64,000 bases of DNA from Himantopus leucocephalus (Eukaryota; Chordata; Aves; Charadriiformes; Recurvirostridae), in assembly GCA_003993805.1 (NCBI GenBank), contig RSEF01000006.1:23436972-23500971 (forward strand), written 5' to 3'. The position numbers and the translations under genes are program-made. The notes under the pieces were generated by a model. That model had not been told where the DNA came from, searched no databases, and saw nothing but the letters and a program-made list of their open reading frames with translations. Below, in pieces: positions 28,809 through 40,818 of this stretch; position 1 is the stretch's first letter; each line of letters begins with the position of its first letter.

Positions 28809-29547
28809 TGGGTAAAGAAATTGACCCCAAGAAGACTTAATTATATATGCGTATATGGCTCCTCAAAATTTACCTTCATCCATTTTCAAGAACAAAGCTA
28901 AAGTGAGTGCTTTTTAAATGATTTATAGAGGTACTGACTTCAGTGGATTTTCAAGCCAATTTAGATTTTTTTTTTGCTAGTCTCCTACTGGGACCATTTA
29001 CTTATGGTGTTGCAAGAGGCTGGACTCTGAGTGCAAGTCATCCTGCAAAAAATACTAGCATTTTACCCAAATGTGACCCTTCTTGATCATTTTATTGTTT
29101 TACCTGGTCTATTTTCACCAATGTAACAACGAGGAGTTAGTCTGTGGCTATTCACTTATCCCTGCCCCAAGGCTGGGGCCATCTATTGGATAAGTGAAGC
29201 AGAAAGCTGGCCACAGATTGACTACACCCAGTGGATCTCTGCAGCCTAGCGCAACTGCTCAGGTTTGGAAAGGAATCAAATCCAATAATAATTTTAAAAA
29301 GCAAGGAAAAACCCCTCACTTACCACATAGGGGGATATAAGAAATGTTTCCTGAGAAAATAAATACTCTGAATACTAAAACCTGTGCATTATATCTTACA
29401 GTATCAATAAGGGTTCTTTGTAGGTGGCATTAGCAACTGGAGGAATCTTTTTGAGGGAAAGCATAGTTTGGAAATGGAGAAAATGTACAAGGAACGCTTA
29501 GCAGCAACCACTCCAGGTTAAAATATGACATGTATTGCAAAGCCTGA
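28809..29547 (+). pseudogene. SULT6B1-like pseudogene E (relic exons 3 and 7)
   Basis: This is a decayed copy of the A-type sulfotransferase gene. A relic of exon 3 runs from about 28809 to 28902. Its second half still reads PQNLPSSIFKNKAK and ends in a GTGAGT donor, and it aligns with PENLPRSIFKNKAK of gene A; about 4 extra bases upstream break the frame. A relic of the last exon, 29424-29547, starts after a TAG acceptor and reads GISNWRNLFEGK, then LEMEKMYKERLAATTPG, then a stop. Seven bases are missing relative to gene A, so the final LKYDMYCKA and its TGA lie in another frame. Exons 1, 2, 4, 5 and 6 are not recognisable. Similarity to the 3' flank of gene A continues to about 29755, so this was a genomic duplication, not a retrocopy. 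Confidence 0.82.
29136..29224. repeat. Imperfect nested inverted repeat
   Basis: A left arm (TCTGTGGC, then TTCACTTATCC) and a right arm (GGATAAGTGAA, then GCCACAGA) are inverted copies with a few unpaired bases. They enclose a smaller perfect stem, GCCCC-AAGGCT-GGGGC, at 29164-29179. It lies in the space where exons 4-6 of relic E should have been. It could be a small nonautonomous DNA element or a chance hairpin. Confidence 0.5.
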
Positions 29548-31400
29548 GAGATAAAACAGACCTCTTAAAGCAATCATTTCCTGAACTCTGACCAGGAATG
29601 TAATTGCATGATACACAGGAAAAAAGTCGATGTTGCAGATAAGTGTTGTAATATTCAGACTACAGCTGCCTTTATAGTGATTGCAGTGTACATCAGATGT
29701 TGCTGCTAAATTAAGAACTTTGGCATACTGAGAAGTTGTTCATTTACTGAACAGTATTATAATTAATCACGTACAGAGGAATCTAACAGCCCTGCCTCAC
29801 AATATGCCTTCTTAAAGGAATATTCTATTTCCCCTTTTATTAATGAATTCTCTCAGTCTTTCTAGAGTGCTTAAGGGTATTTGATACCTAGAGACTTTTC
29901 TAAAGACTATCAATTCAGGTCACTTCTTGGCAAAAAGATTTCTGCCGTAGTTAAGCTCTCATCCAATTATGATTCAAATCAATGGAATTTTTTCATTCAC
30001 TTAATTGGAAATTGAATTAAAACTGCATTAAACACTGATAAGAAAGAGGCTCTTAACACATCAGTAGTTCAATCTGTTTAATGTGTAGTTATCTTTTTAT
30101 AGGCAGAATATCAGCCTCTGTCTTCGTAGCTTTGGGCAATTTTGATGCATATCTACTAGCAAAGTTTGCTCTGTAAATTCTCTGCCAAGCCTTGTACTTT
30201 TCTGCAAGTATGCATCAGCAGAAGTCTGAATCTTATTAACACATAATATACCAGTTTCAGTGTCCTGATTTCTTTTTTTAGACTAATGAAAATGGTTGTC
30301 ATGAACCAAACAGATCATGTTTGTGTGCATCATCCCTAGACACTGCTTTTGGTATTGGTTCAGTCACAATACAATAAAGCTACAGTTTACAGCTGCATTT
30401 GTCTTTGTTTCATGGATTTCTAACATGTCCCAGACCTGCCTTGCTGTGAGGTCTGGTCCTGGTCAGAGAAGCAAGAGGTGGACCCCTAGCCATAATTTTT
30501 CGTGTTACATCACTGAGTGGTGTCATTTAGTTACCTTCAGGTAACAGCTTTTTTGGTAATGTTGGGAATATTTGTAATCACTAGTGGTTGCTTTATGCGT
30601 TAATCCACTGCTGTAAGGAACAGCACAGGTATTTACCTGACTGGCACAAATGTGGAAAAGTGGTAGGTAGACGTTTTGCCCCGGAGTTGGGTCTTGGCTA
30701 CTTTTTCTCTTTGCTCAGGTGTGCTCTGAAGTGAAAAGGGAAGCACTGGTCCCAAACTTTGAGACTTTCACTTGGGGGCTCCTGGGACCTCAAGGCACCT
30801 CACTATGCCATATCTGTGGTAGGTAGATAGTTTCTGTGGGAGGGATGTGTCTTTGATCTGACTATGGAATTCTGCTGAGGTGTACTCAGGGTGTTAGCCT
30901 CTGGGACTTCCACAGAAGCTCAGAAGAAACTTCCCGGCTAAACTTCAGCTACTCTTCCACAAGAACACCTTGCCTAAGCACAGCAAGGCTTGTAACAGCC
31001 TCTTGTGCCATGAAGCTGGCGTGCTGACCCAAAGGACACCTCTTTGTTCGCCTGCTTCTCTGAGGTCCTCCTGCACATCAGAGTCAATGCATATGCCTTC
31101 CCTGGGGAGTGAAGGAGCATCTCTGCAGCCTTATGCACCTGGCTGAACTCAACATGCCCCATGTTCATGCAGTGACTAAGCAGCACCATTTTCCTCCAGA
31201 CCAGGATTAAAGGCTCTGAGACAGATTTTTTCCCTGCTACTGGCTGCTGCAGACCATGATAGGACAAGCTTCTGGGCCTGAATATGGGAACTCTCTCTTG
31301 CCTCTGGTTCCAGGAACGCTTTTCTCCTGCTGGTTCCCAAGCAGTGGGGGAAGAAAATTGCATAGTTCAGACATGGAGACTATAAATGCTGGACTTAGCA

Positions 31401-31423
31401 AANAAAAAAAAAAAAAAAAAAAA
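31401..31423. repeat. Poly(A) homopolymer with ambiguous base
   Basis: A single N at 31403 followed by about 20 A. No element body is visible upstream. Confidence 0.85.
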
Positions 31424-32432
31424 GAAAAAGCAGGATTATTTTTAATATCTTTTTATCTTCCAGACTAGGTGGAAGTGCTTTCAAGAAATCTTCAGTGCAT
31501 TTACGCAAATTTTCTTCTGCAATAGTCAATTTCCCACATAGCAGATGACCACTTTTGCTACCTGCTCTTTGCAGCTGTTGCATTAACATTTCTGTGGAGT
31601 AAATACAGTTCATGAATCAACTAGTTAAAGACTCAATACTCATAAAAATACGAATATTTATTAATGAGTGTTTTAATATATAAAAGCTATTGCCTCTCTC
31701 ATGGAGGCATTTCCTCAGAGCAGCTCTTTATCTGTCTGTTCAAAGCAATGTTCTCCATTTCTCCCTCACCCTGCAAGTCTGCAACCTGATAGTACTCAGG
31801 TTTGAGGAAAAGGATATTTTTTGCATTTCTACTACTTTTCTTCCACAGCTTGCTTTTACTTGTTATGTGTCACCTTAACTGGAGATCATCCTACTCTTTT
31901 CCAAGTCAGCAGCTACCAAAATTTAGTAGGAACTCAGCTGGGAAGGAAGGTAAGTGTAGGGGTTACAACCTAGTGAGTGAAACGATAGTTTCCCACAATA
32001 TGATCTGATGTGTGTATGATGAGGCCTTCAATGAAGAGCTGTGCTATTCATTCTGAACTTCTTTGTATCATTTAGTAATCATTCTTATTCTAGGTCTCCT
32101 TCAAGTAAAATCCATTTATAACCTTAATCCTTAAGGATAACACCGATCCGTTGAGGAATAGGGTGATCCAGCAAAGATAGTCTTGGTGGCCTCTAGTTGG
32201 TGGCCTCACTCCTTTCTGTAGGGATTCAAGGATCCCAGTTACCAAACAGCTTCTGCTGCTGAGCACAAGACAGAAACTAAATGTGGGAACAGTGCTGGAA
32301 CTAATCAGGTGTGAAAAATAATCTACTAACTTGGCACTCTACACTAGCAGAAGCCTTTTTGTTGTCTTGTTGCACTGACTTTTAAATCCTGGCAATTCTG
32401 ATAAAGTCTACAGTTACAGCTGTTATAAAAAT

Positions 32433-32472
32433 TGCTATTAAAAATGGGAAACTGCTATTAGAAATGGGAAAC
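32433..32472. repeat. Tandem duplication, 20 bp x 2
   Basis: The unit TGCTATTAAAAATGGGAAAC occurs twice back to back with one substitution (A to G) in the second copy. Confidence 0.9.
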
Positions 32473-32549
32473 AGATTTCAAGCCATATGGTGACATAGAT
32501 TTGAAACTGGACCAGTCCCAGGTATTTGCCCTATCTTACCATAATGAAG

Positions 32550-32653
32550 GACTGGTTTAGATGTGGTTTTGTCAGGTTAGGTTAATGGTTGGACTAGATG
32601 ATCTGAAAGGTCCCTTCCAACCTTAACGATTCTATGATTCTATGATTCTATGA
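32550..32653 (+). mobile_element. CR1 LINE 3' end fragment
   Basis: Typical CR1 3' UTR: GGTTAATGGTTGGACTAGAT, then AAGGTCCCTTCCAACCTTAA, ending in three tandem copies of an ATTCTATG unit. Only about 100 bp remain, a strongly 5'-truncated insertion. Confidence 0.93.
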
Positions 32654-33031
32654 CTCCTCTGTCTCCAGCTGGAGGTAGTGGGGAAGACAAAGTAAGGCCT
32701 GGAGGACTGAGCTTCAGAAGCAGTTCCTGAATGGTATCCCTGGTACATCAAGGAAAATACCATCAGTTTAAGAATACTTTAAAACAGGATGGTAAAATCT
32801 GCGGGTATTCAGGGGTTTTATCATTAACTATCTGTTTTCATTCTTCAAAGGCAACAACTGTGGGGTTACTATGATGTAGAACAGCCATAACTATTGTCAG
32901 AAAAAGACTTAAATAAGATAAATTACTCACCTAAAAATAAAAAGACATAGAAGTCTTGCCTTTTCTGAGCCATATGTAGAAATATATTTCATGGACAGAT
33001 TACTAAGTCTGGTAAGCTGTGCTACTGCTGA

Positions 33032-34162
33032 CTATTTGTGGTACATTGACCCTGGCTGAATGCCAGGTGCTCACCAAAGCTGCTCTATCACTCCCCTTCC
33101 TTGACTGGACAGGGGAGAGAAAATATAATGTAAGTCTTGTGGGTCAAGGTAAGGACAGGGATAGATCACTCACCAGTTACTGTCATGGGCAAAACAGACT
33201 TGACTTGGGGGAAATTAATTATTTACCAATCAAATCAGAGCAGGATAATAAGAAAATAAAAACTAAATCTTAAAACACCTTCCCCCCACCCCTCCCTTCT
33301 TCCTGGGCTTAACTTCACTCCTGTGTTCTCTACTTCCTCCCCCAAGGTGGCGCAGGGGGATGGGGAATGGGGATTGCAGTCAGTTCATCACACATTGTCT
33401 CTGCCACTACTTCCTTCTCACACTCTTCCCCTGCTCCAGCATGGGGTCCCTCCCATGGGAGACAATCCTCCACGAACTTCTCCAACGTGGGTATTTCCCA
33501 CAGGCTTCACTTCTTCATGAATGGCTCCAGTGCAGGTCCCTTCCGGGGGGTGCAGTCCTTCAGGAACAGGCTGCTCCAGCATGGGTCCCCCACGGGGTCA
33601 CAAGTCCTGCCAGCAAACCTGCTCCAGCGTAGTCTCTTCTCTCCATGGGTCCACAGGTCCGGCCAGGGCCCTGCTCCGGTACCAGCTTCCCATGGGGTCA
33701 CAGCCTCCTTTGGGCATCCACCTGCTCCGGCATGGGGTCCTCCACGAGCTGCAGGTGGATATCTGCTCCACTGTTAACCTCCATGGGCTGCAGGGAGGCA
33801 GCCTGTCTCACCATGGTCTTCACCGGAGACTTCAGGAGAATCTTTGCTCTGGTGCCTGCGGCACCTCCTCCCTCTCCTTCTTCACTGACCCTCGTGTCTG
33901 CAGAGTTGTTGCTCTCACATATTCTCACTCTTCTCTTCTTGCCGCTGCTGCGCAGTTTTTTTCCCCTTCTTAAATATGTTATTCCAGAGGCACTACCACC
34001 CTCGCTGACGGGCTCGGCCTTGGCCAGCAGTGGGTCCATCTTGGAGCCGGCTGGCATTGGTTCTATCAGACATAGGGGAAGCTTCTAGCAGCTTCTCACA
34101 GAAGCCACCCCTGTAGCCCCCCCGCTACCAAAACCTTGCCATGCCAAACCCAATACACTATT
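33032..34162 (-). mobile_element. Solo LTR of an avian endogenous retrovirus, with 5-bp target duplication
   Basis: The LTR occupies 33037-34157 (1121 bp). It starts TGTGG and ends ATACA on the plus strand, so it has the TG...CA termini of LTRs, and it is flanked by perfect 5-bp duplications CTATT (33032-33036 and 34158-34162). No internal gag, pol or env remains, so it is a solo LTR left by recombination. From memory of bird genomes, the minus-strand sequence (beginning TGTATTGGGTTTGGCATGGC) resembles a common ERVL-type LTR, hence the orientation. Open frames of up to 150 codons here are by-products of the GC-rich repeat array. Confidence 0.9.
33431..33790. repeat. Degenerate ~50-bp minisatellite inside the LTR
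   Basis: The motif CTGCTCC, usually followed by AGC or GGC and ATGGG, starts at 33431, 33571, 33619, 33671, 33722 and 33763. The last five are spaced 41-52 bp apart. It appears to be part of the LTR itself. Confidence 0.7.
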
Positions 34163-37100
34163 TTTATCTTGTTTTAGGTGTAAAATCCCTTCATCTTTAC
34201 ACAATGAAGCAAATCTCAGTATAGAGAATGGATTTGACCTAGACAATGTGTAAAGAAAGATGAAAGCTGAGGAATTGTGTGAGGATCAAAAAGGGGAGTG
34301 GTGAAGATGAGAAAGCCTTGAGACTAAGAAAGAAGTAAGGTCAAATAGAAAGAGGGAGAAGCTTTCATGTTTTTGAATCTGTGTCTTTCCTGGGATCAAA
34401 GGGGACTGTGTATTTTGATTAACTCTAAGCTATAAAACTTCTTCATATTGGAGATTTGAAGAGACAATTGTTCAGTATCAGGTACATCAAGCGAAATAAG
34501 AGTTCACTCTAGGAATGAATCTGGAGGTATTGAATGGAATCTAATTAGGGAAGATGAGAGCCAAGCAGTCCTGCTGGAGCTCACAAAAATTAATTGGCAA
34601 AATGAATCAAACCTGCTGACCATATGAAAAAAGGAAGAGGAAATCATTAGGGGATAAAAAAAGGTTGGTTTGTTTGTTTGTTTTATCTTGGATCAGGAGG
34701 GTAAGAAAATGGTAGAAAATGGAAAAAGGAGGATGGGGAGGAACTTTATGATGAGCACTTGACATTAAGCCTGTGGTGAAAGCTCTGCAGCAGAGCCCCT
34801 CAGTAGAAAGTAGCAGAGCACTCCCAGGAGGCAGGCCAAGAGCTGAGCAGCCACACAAACGGACTCACTGCTTGGCTCTAGGGTTTGCCCCCTGGTTCGG
34901 TTTCATGGACGTTGCCTGGGCACTGCAGGGGAATGTCAGCTAGTCTGGCACATGTATCTTTGCAGAAGAAGTTTCTTATTCAAGAGCACTGGCTTTGCTT
35001 GGGAACAAAATGTAATGAAGAAATTTTGTAATTTGTAAATGATGAGATCCCGCATGAAGCAAGGGAGGAAAGACAGGCAATTATGAGATGTCTGTGTTCA
35101 GATTGGGAAAGTCTGATTATATGGCTACCAGAAGACATACTGGGAAGCCCAGTACTGAGACAGTGGCTTTGTTAGCCTGTGTCTTGCAGGGCTTGAATTG
35201 CCTGTTTGGCATCAGCTTGGCCCCTGAGTAAGTGGTTAGGTGTCTCTGCACTGGGGTCTCCATGTGCTTCTGCTAGGAAAAAATGTTTGCTAAGGCTTAG
35301 TGTAGCACAAACGCTGGAGCCAGTCTGCGTCCAGCACTGCATCCAGAGCACTAAGAAATGCAGCACAGACATCTGGAGAAGCTCTGCATAGAGCCATCTC
35401 GTCTTCCTCAGGGTTTGTTATAGAGGTGATGCTGCTAAAACGAGCTATGCTGCTAAGTTTATCCTGGAAGCAGCAGAAAAGCACTTATTACACAGTGGTG
35501 TCTGAGCTTTTAACTGTTCCTGCACTATCTGCCATTAATCTTGAGTCTGGCTAAACCGCCCATAGATAGTTGTGAACTTGGTATTTCTAGGGAAGAGATG
35601 CTCAAATCATTATTTCCCTCTCTGTTGCCTTACATCAACTCATCTCTCCTGTACCTTCATCTCCATACTCTATAAGGGTAGGAGAGTATGGCTACAAAGC
35701 CCATGTCCTCCTCCCATGTCCCAACTTTGCTTCCAGCAGTATGTACTACAGCCCTTGTCCTCCACAACACACCATGTGGAGCTCAGTCAGCTCGCTTAGT
35801 CCTTCAGAGGGCAGCACAAAGAGGGTGACACAAAGTGGTAGATCATAGGCCAAGAGTAAATGGGTTGTTATTGGTGGTGCCCATGTTGGCCTGGTAAGAC
35901 AGCATCAGAATTAGCCCACAGGCCATTAGTTGGCAGTTCTTCTTTAAACTTTCTAAAGGATTAATTTACAATATCATAACTGGGACTCAACTAAATCCAT
36001 GGAGAAACATGTTTTTAAAAAAAAACAGAAAAAACCACTCTAGTTCTTTTTGCATGACTTCCCAGTCCTAATGCTACAATATTTGAATAAAAATAAGTGT
36101 CTCTGATAAGTTAAGTGAAAAAACAGGTAAAATATGATCTTCAGACAAGAAATTAAATTGTCTTCTCTCTGTGAAAATACACAGTTTTGACTTTATGCTT
36201 AAGACCCGAGCTGCACACTTCCAGGTCCTATAGGAATATATCCACCGGTGTCTCATATGCTCTATTGAACAAGTTGTGTTTGCTTTGATAATCCTGATTT
36301 GTGCATTCAAATTCATATACTGAATATTAAAATTGCGATTATGTTTTTTGCAAAGAATGTGACAGGACTAATTTTTTTTTTAATGCATCTGGATAACCTG
36401 TTTCAAGATACCTCTTTAATCAGCTTTATTTAGCATACTTTACATTTGCATTTTCTATTTGGCCTCATTTGTTTGTATGACATAATTTCTTCTGTACCAA
36501 AGGCTCCAGAGCTTTGACTATTTCAGGGACATAGACCATAACAGGACTAATGACGAGTTTGCAGGAAATAGGACATTTAGTGCATTAGCAAGAATCAGAA
36601 AGTCCTCCATAACATCAGTGAGTGTTTTATGACATTCTTCTTTGCTCCCTCCTTCCTGTTTCTTCCCCTTCCTCTTTTAATGTTAGATTGTATAAATACA
36701 CAATGAGCCAACAGGTGACTTCTTGAGGTCACTGGCCTGACTCCTCCATCTGCACATTTATTTGGTAACAAAGTTCTAGTCAGGGACTTCCAACTTTTTA
36801 AATTAATTTCTCCAATACTGTTGGGAAAGATCAGATAAAACAAATAACCAAGGAAATAAATCTCTTTTTGTGATGGTTTGAGTGGTCTGTTAACATACAG
36901 CTGACATGTTCAGATTAGTATAAGAAGATGATTTCTCCAGCCCCACGTGTCATGAAATTCTCTCTATTTACTGGCATGTTCTTTCTTATTACCTAGTGGA
37001 GTATTAACAGGAGGGAGAGGGCAGTTAACCTTTGCATCTGTACTTTGGGAGCTAGCCAACACATTAATAAAGATGATGAAAGCTGTGGAAAATTGCTTAT

Positions 37101-38236
37101 TTCCTACCTTGTTCCAGAGAGGGGATTAAGAGAGTGGAAACTCTCCAGAGAAGGCAAAGCCAAGTCTGAAAAAAAAACTGTGAGAGGAAAGTTTAGATGA
37201 GACGTGGGAAATTTTGGGGAGCGGAAAGACAGAGCTGGGTATCCTGTAGACTAGGGATAGTGGTCTAATATGATGTTGTCACCAGCTTTTTCCTGGTCAG
37301 GGAAGGTGACCATCATGATGGAGACTCTACAATTCAGGAGGAAAACAAAAGATGAAGGAGGTTCCTGGAAAATTTTAGAACAGATTAGACCCCAGCTCAA
37401 ACAGTTTTTTAGAGTAGTCAAGAAAATGAGCCCGGATTATGTACTGAGGATTAATTATTTTTCATCTCTGTTTGAGTATTTCCTGTATTTTTAAGTAAAT
37501 AGCAATAGTGTCATGCAGGCTGGTAAATAATTTGTTTTGTGGCAGTTGTCTCACACCTGTCATGTACTCCTGACATAAGAAGTCCTGTGCAATCATGAAA
37601 GGCTCTTCCCCTGCATTCCTTAATGTACCTATACCCCCAGGCAGCAGCCTCTGCCAGTCTTCTAGCACTGATCATCTTGATGGGTCATCTTCACACCTGG
37701 ACACTGGTGCCAAAGTTCGCTCTAGAAGGGGCCTGGACAGGGTGTCCCTTTGTCTGAGTCCTTGACTTGGGTTCCTGCTTGCCCTTGTCTCCCTGTGCTC
37801 CTCTGGGCTTTTGTAAACAGGCCTTTGATAAGCTGATGCCTACTGCAATGGCTTTGGGACTATCTGAGCAGGGTATTATTTGGGCTCCCCCTCCATTGTT
37901 TCTCTGTGCACCTTTGTGGGTGTACAGACAAGCTTTTATCACATAACCTAAGACATCCTACCATCCTGGACTCTGTTTGGAGGCTTTAACTCTCCCCGAT
38001 CAGGCACATGCTACATTATTCAAAGGGGAAAATGCCACGTGGCATTTCCATCATACAGCCAGTTCTACTTTAAGCCCTACTTTTCATGGACACATTCATA
38101 GGATCCCAGGGAATGTTGTCATCTGTTCTGTGTCCGTTCCCACCCCCCCCCCACCCCACCCCCCCCACCCCCGAGTTTTTTCTTGCAAGTAGATGGTCAG
38201 GGACATCTAAGGTACCTTCCTGAAGGGATCAATCTT
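34163..38236. other. Intergenic sequence, no gene recognised
   Basis: No coding exon recognised. Around 37740-37940 there is a weak internal duplication about 105 bp apart. A C-rich tract lies at 38142-38172. Confidence 0.5.
38142..38172 (-). repeat. C-rich tract (G-quadruplex potential on minus strand)
   Basis: Four runs of C (about 11, 4, 8 and 5) are separated by single A bases. On the minus strand this gives four G-tracts with one-base loops, the arrangement that favours a G-quadruplex. Confidence 0.8.
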
Positions 38237-38401
38237 AATGGCCCAGGGAAGTAGTGGAATCACTGTCCCTGGAGGTATTTAAAAGACGGGTAGACGTGAT
38301 GCTTAGGGACATGGTTTAGTGACAGTTATGGCAATGTTAGGTTGATGGTTGGACTCGATCTTAAAGGTCCCTTCCAACCTAGATAATTCTATTCTATGAT
38401 C
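38237..38401 (+). mobile_element. CR1 LINE 3' end fragment
   Basis: It begins in the end of ORF2 (the plus strand reads SLEVFKRR-like from CCTGGAGGTATTTAAAAGAC) and continues through the CR1 3' UTR (GATGCTTAGGGACATGGTTT, TTGGACTCGATCTTAAAGG) to a degenerate ATTCTATTCTATG tail. Confidence 0.93.
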
Positions 38402-40736
38402 CATTTTAAATCTTATTAGGTCACTTTGATGGATTAATTTATGGAAGCCTTCTCCAGAGTTTTACTGAGATTAATGCAGATCATAGGAATAGTTCTAGAA
38501 ACCCACTTCTTCTCATTTACCATCTGAGAGCACAAGTTTTGAGGGTAGTGTTTTGTTGTTTCATTTAACAGGGAAGCGATCTGCATAAGCAGATCAGTCT
38601 ACTAGACAACTGTCAGCTGGCAGTGTCCTGTAGATATCACAGAAAAGGTCACCATCCTCTTTCTGAAAAGCTCCACAGTCAGGATAGACCAGGTCAGATA
38701 AGTTAGAAACCTTTAGAGGCACTGTGGTGGCTTGAACAACAAATACTATTAATCTGGAGATTACTAAATCCTTTAATCTGTTTTTAATCTTCATGTTTTT
38801 AAAGCTGTTTCTTAGAAACTTTAAGTCAACTGATGTTTTCGATCAGTCTCCAGGTTCAGTATTTGGCAGGATCAGAGGGTCTTCTTGTGTAACACATACG
38901 GTGCAAGGTACTCTCCTCCCATCTCAGGCGTTGTGGCAGATGGCTGTATCAAAGGCTCACATTACTAAATCTTGATCGTGCANCCCCCCCCCCCCCCCCC
39001 AAGAAATTTAACTCCTCTCAAAATCCCTTCTCACGACTTATGTCTTTTAATTGGTTTTTCTCCACTTATACTGTTTTTTTTCATTCCTAAGGATAAAACA
39101 TGCCTCCAAGGAATAATTGGCCTGACTGCCCTCTCTGGCAAAAATACACTGGAAATCCTCAGGATTTTCTCTATCAAAGTTTCTTTGGATTATTCTGTGA
39201 TGAGTGAAGTGTGGGAGTGCAGTGACCTGCCTTTCTATCATGGAAATCCTATTCCAACACTATGCTATTGCATGAGATATTTTAATAATTTACATACCAT
39301 TTTCCCTCTTTTTCCTTCCTTAGGGAGTACCTACTCTCCCAACCCTTTGTACTGCCAGCAGGTAAAAATACCAGTTAAACACATTTTCTTAGTTTCTGTC
39401 CATGACAGTTTAATGCCAAGGGAAGGTAAAGGAAAAAAAAATAAGGCAAGCTTCTTTTTTATTTTGCTAGGGTGGCTGGTTACACTTCAAGAATCAGCAA
39501 AGGTGCTATTTCATGGTACAGCAATTTTTAGCTAATGTCAGTCAGTTAGCTGGCACAGGCTGCACTTTGGCACCAGATCTCATACAACAAATGAATCGAG
39601 GAAGAGTCATATGATGTCCACTTGACTCAGATGATGCCTGCACATAGGTAGTCTTTCTATATTGACATAGTTTTACAGAAAAGAGGAGATGAAGGGAAAA
39701 GCAAAAGATTTCCATGGACTGAATAAAATTGATGTCCAAATGTAGGGCTAAGTTATCCCATGAGCACTGCAGTGTGCCTCAGGGACAAGGCATGAATCCC
39801 TCAGGGTGAGAAAATGGCAAAAGCATACAGGTCGCTGGTCCTTCTGCTCCAAGTGCCCAACAGGCAGCATTCAAAAGATGGAGATAGGAAAGAATGTTAT
39901 TTAGATGCTTGGCGTGATTTTTTTTGGGGAACTATTTTCTTATTCCTTGTGACACATCCTCTTGCCAGAGATTTGAATATTAAACTGCCTAACTGCAGTT
40001 TTTCTACTGAGGTCAGCGGAGTCAGAACCTCATCACCTGAAGTGCATTATAAATGCTAGCCATTGTAGTTGAGGCTATATTATTACCAACTCAGTAATGA
40101 CTGATCAGTTGCTAAACAATGATTGAGCTCATTAAGGAAAGAACATGTATAAATGAGTCATTTCCATGTAACCACCAGGAAGCCAGAACTCTGTGCTTCA
40201 GTTTAAGCAATGGCTGAAGAGCATGTGTGTCCACATGCCCTCCTGGGCACCAGCTGGAGGGAGCATTCAGCCACCATCACGGATTGGTCCACAGCTCAGT
40301 CACTAGCGCAGTGAATGTTTCCTCTCCCAATCCTAACATGTTTGAACCCATTTAGGTGAGAATGATGAATGATATGGCAATAAAAAAAAATCCCAGCAGA
40401 GCGAGTACTGGAAAGAGCAGAACTGCCATGAGGAATGTGATCATGCTGCTTAAAACCCAGCCTGCAAGTCAGGTCTTTCTATTTTGATATATTTTGTTTA
40501 TAAAGTCTGTGTTGCAATTCCTTACAGATTTTTGGCACAATATTTTGGAGTCAAGCTCTTTAACCTAGAATGAAATTGCATTTTCTTGTTTTGCTTGTTT
40601 GTTTATGTTCAACTTCTGTTGATTTCAAAAGGTTCAAATGACTTAAGGTCTTTGACTGGAGTTGCGTATTTCATTACAGTTTCAGAAAGAGTAGTAAATT
40701 ATTGCTCACAGGGTCAAAAAACCCCACCCAACTCCC
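38402..40736. other. Intergenic sequence upstream of gene A
   Basis: No exon is convincing. A C-homopolymer preceded by N lies at 38983-39000, and the 187-codon open frame across it depends on the unresolved base. A minus-strand frame at 38594-38794 looks somewhat protein-like but matches no family I know. Confidence 0.5.
38983..39000. repeat. Poly(C) homopolymer preceded by N
   Basis: One N at 38983 followed by 17 C. The true length is unresolved. Confidence 0.85.
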
Positions 40737-40746
40737 TATTAAAAGG
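40737..40746 (+). promoter_or_regulatory. Possible TATA-like element of gene A
   Basis: TATTAAAAGG lies about 80 bp upstream of the chosen start codon and would place transcription initiation near 40770. That is downstream of the earlier in-frame ATG at 40753, which would favour the start at 40819. This is a weak motif-only call; an untranslated upstream exon is equally possible, since a TTTTTCTGCATAG acceptor-like sequence ends at 40764. Confidence 0.25.
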
Positions 40747-40818
40747 TAATCTGTGGCTCTCTTTTTCTGCATAGCATTTCACACTGTGACGGAGCCTGTG
40801 TGTGTGAGAGAGACAAGA

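Larger units (their letters stand above)
29756..32549. other. Intergenic sequence, no gene recognised
   Basis: No coding exon or transposon recognised. It contains a poly(A) run with an embedded N at 31403-31423 and a duplicated 20-bp unit at 32433-32472. Confidence 0.5.

Noticed and set aside
33521..34088. Overlapping open frames of 119-150 codons
   Set aside because: They lie wholly inside the solo LTR and reflect its GC-rich repeat array.
35171..35235. Exon-like segment with TTGCAG acceptor and GTAAGT donor encoding LFGISLAPE
   Set aside because: It recalls FFGISL of SULT exon 6, but the surrounding bases do not align, so the likeness is probably chance.
38594..38794. Minus-strand frame of 66 codons with a somewhat protein-like sequence
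   Set aside because: I cannot link it to any family, and no companion exons are visible.
39225..39275. About 24 bp resembling intron 4 of gene B (CATGGAAATCCTATTCCAAC)
   Set aside because: Too short, with several mismatches and no neighbouring SULT exon; not enough to claim another relic.
38972..39535. 187-codon open frame on the plus strand
   Set aside because: Its beginning runs through an N and a C homopolymer of uncertain length, and the rest matches no family.
40753..40818. Earlier in-frame ATG for gene A adding 22 residues
   Set aside because: The extra residues do not fit the SULT N-terminus, gene B has no counterpart, and the site lies before the likely transcription start.
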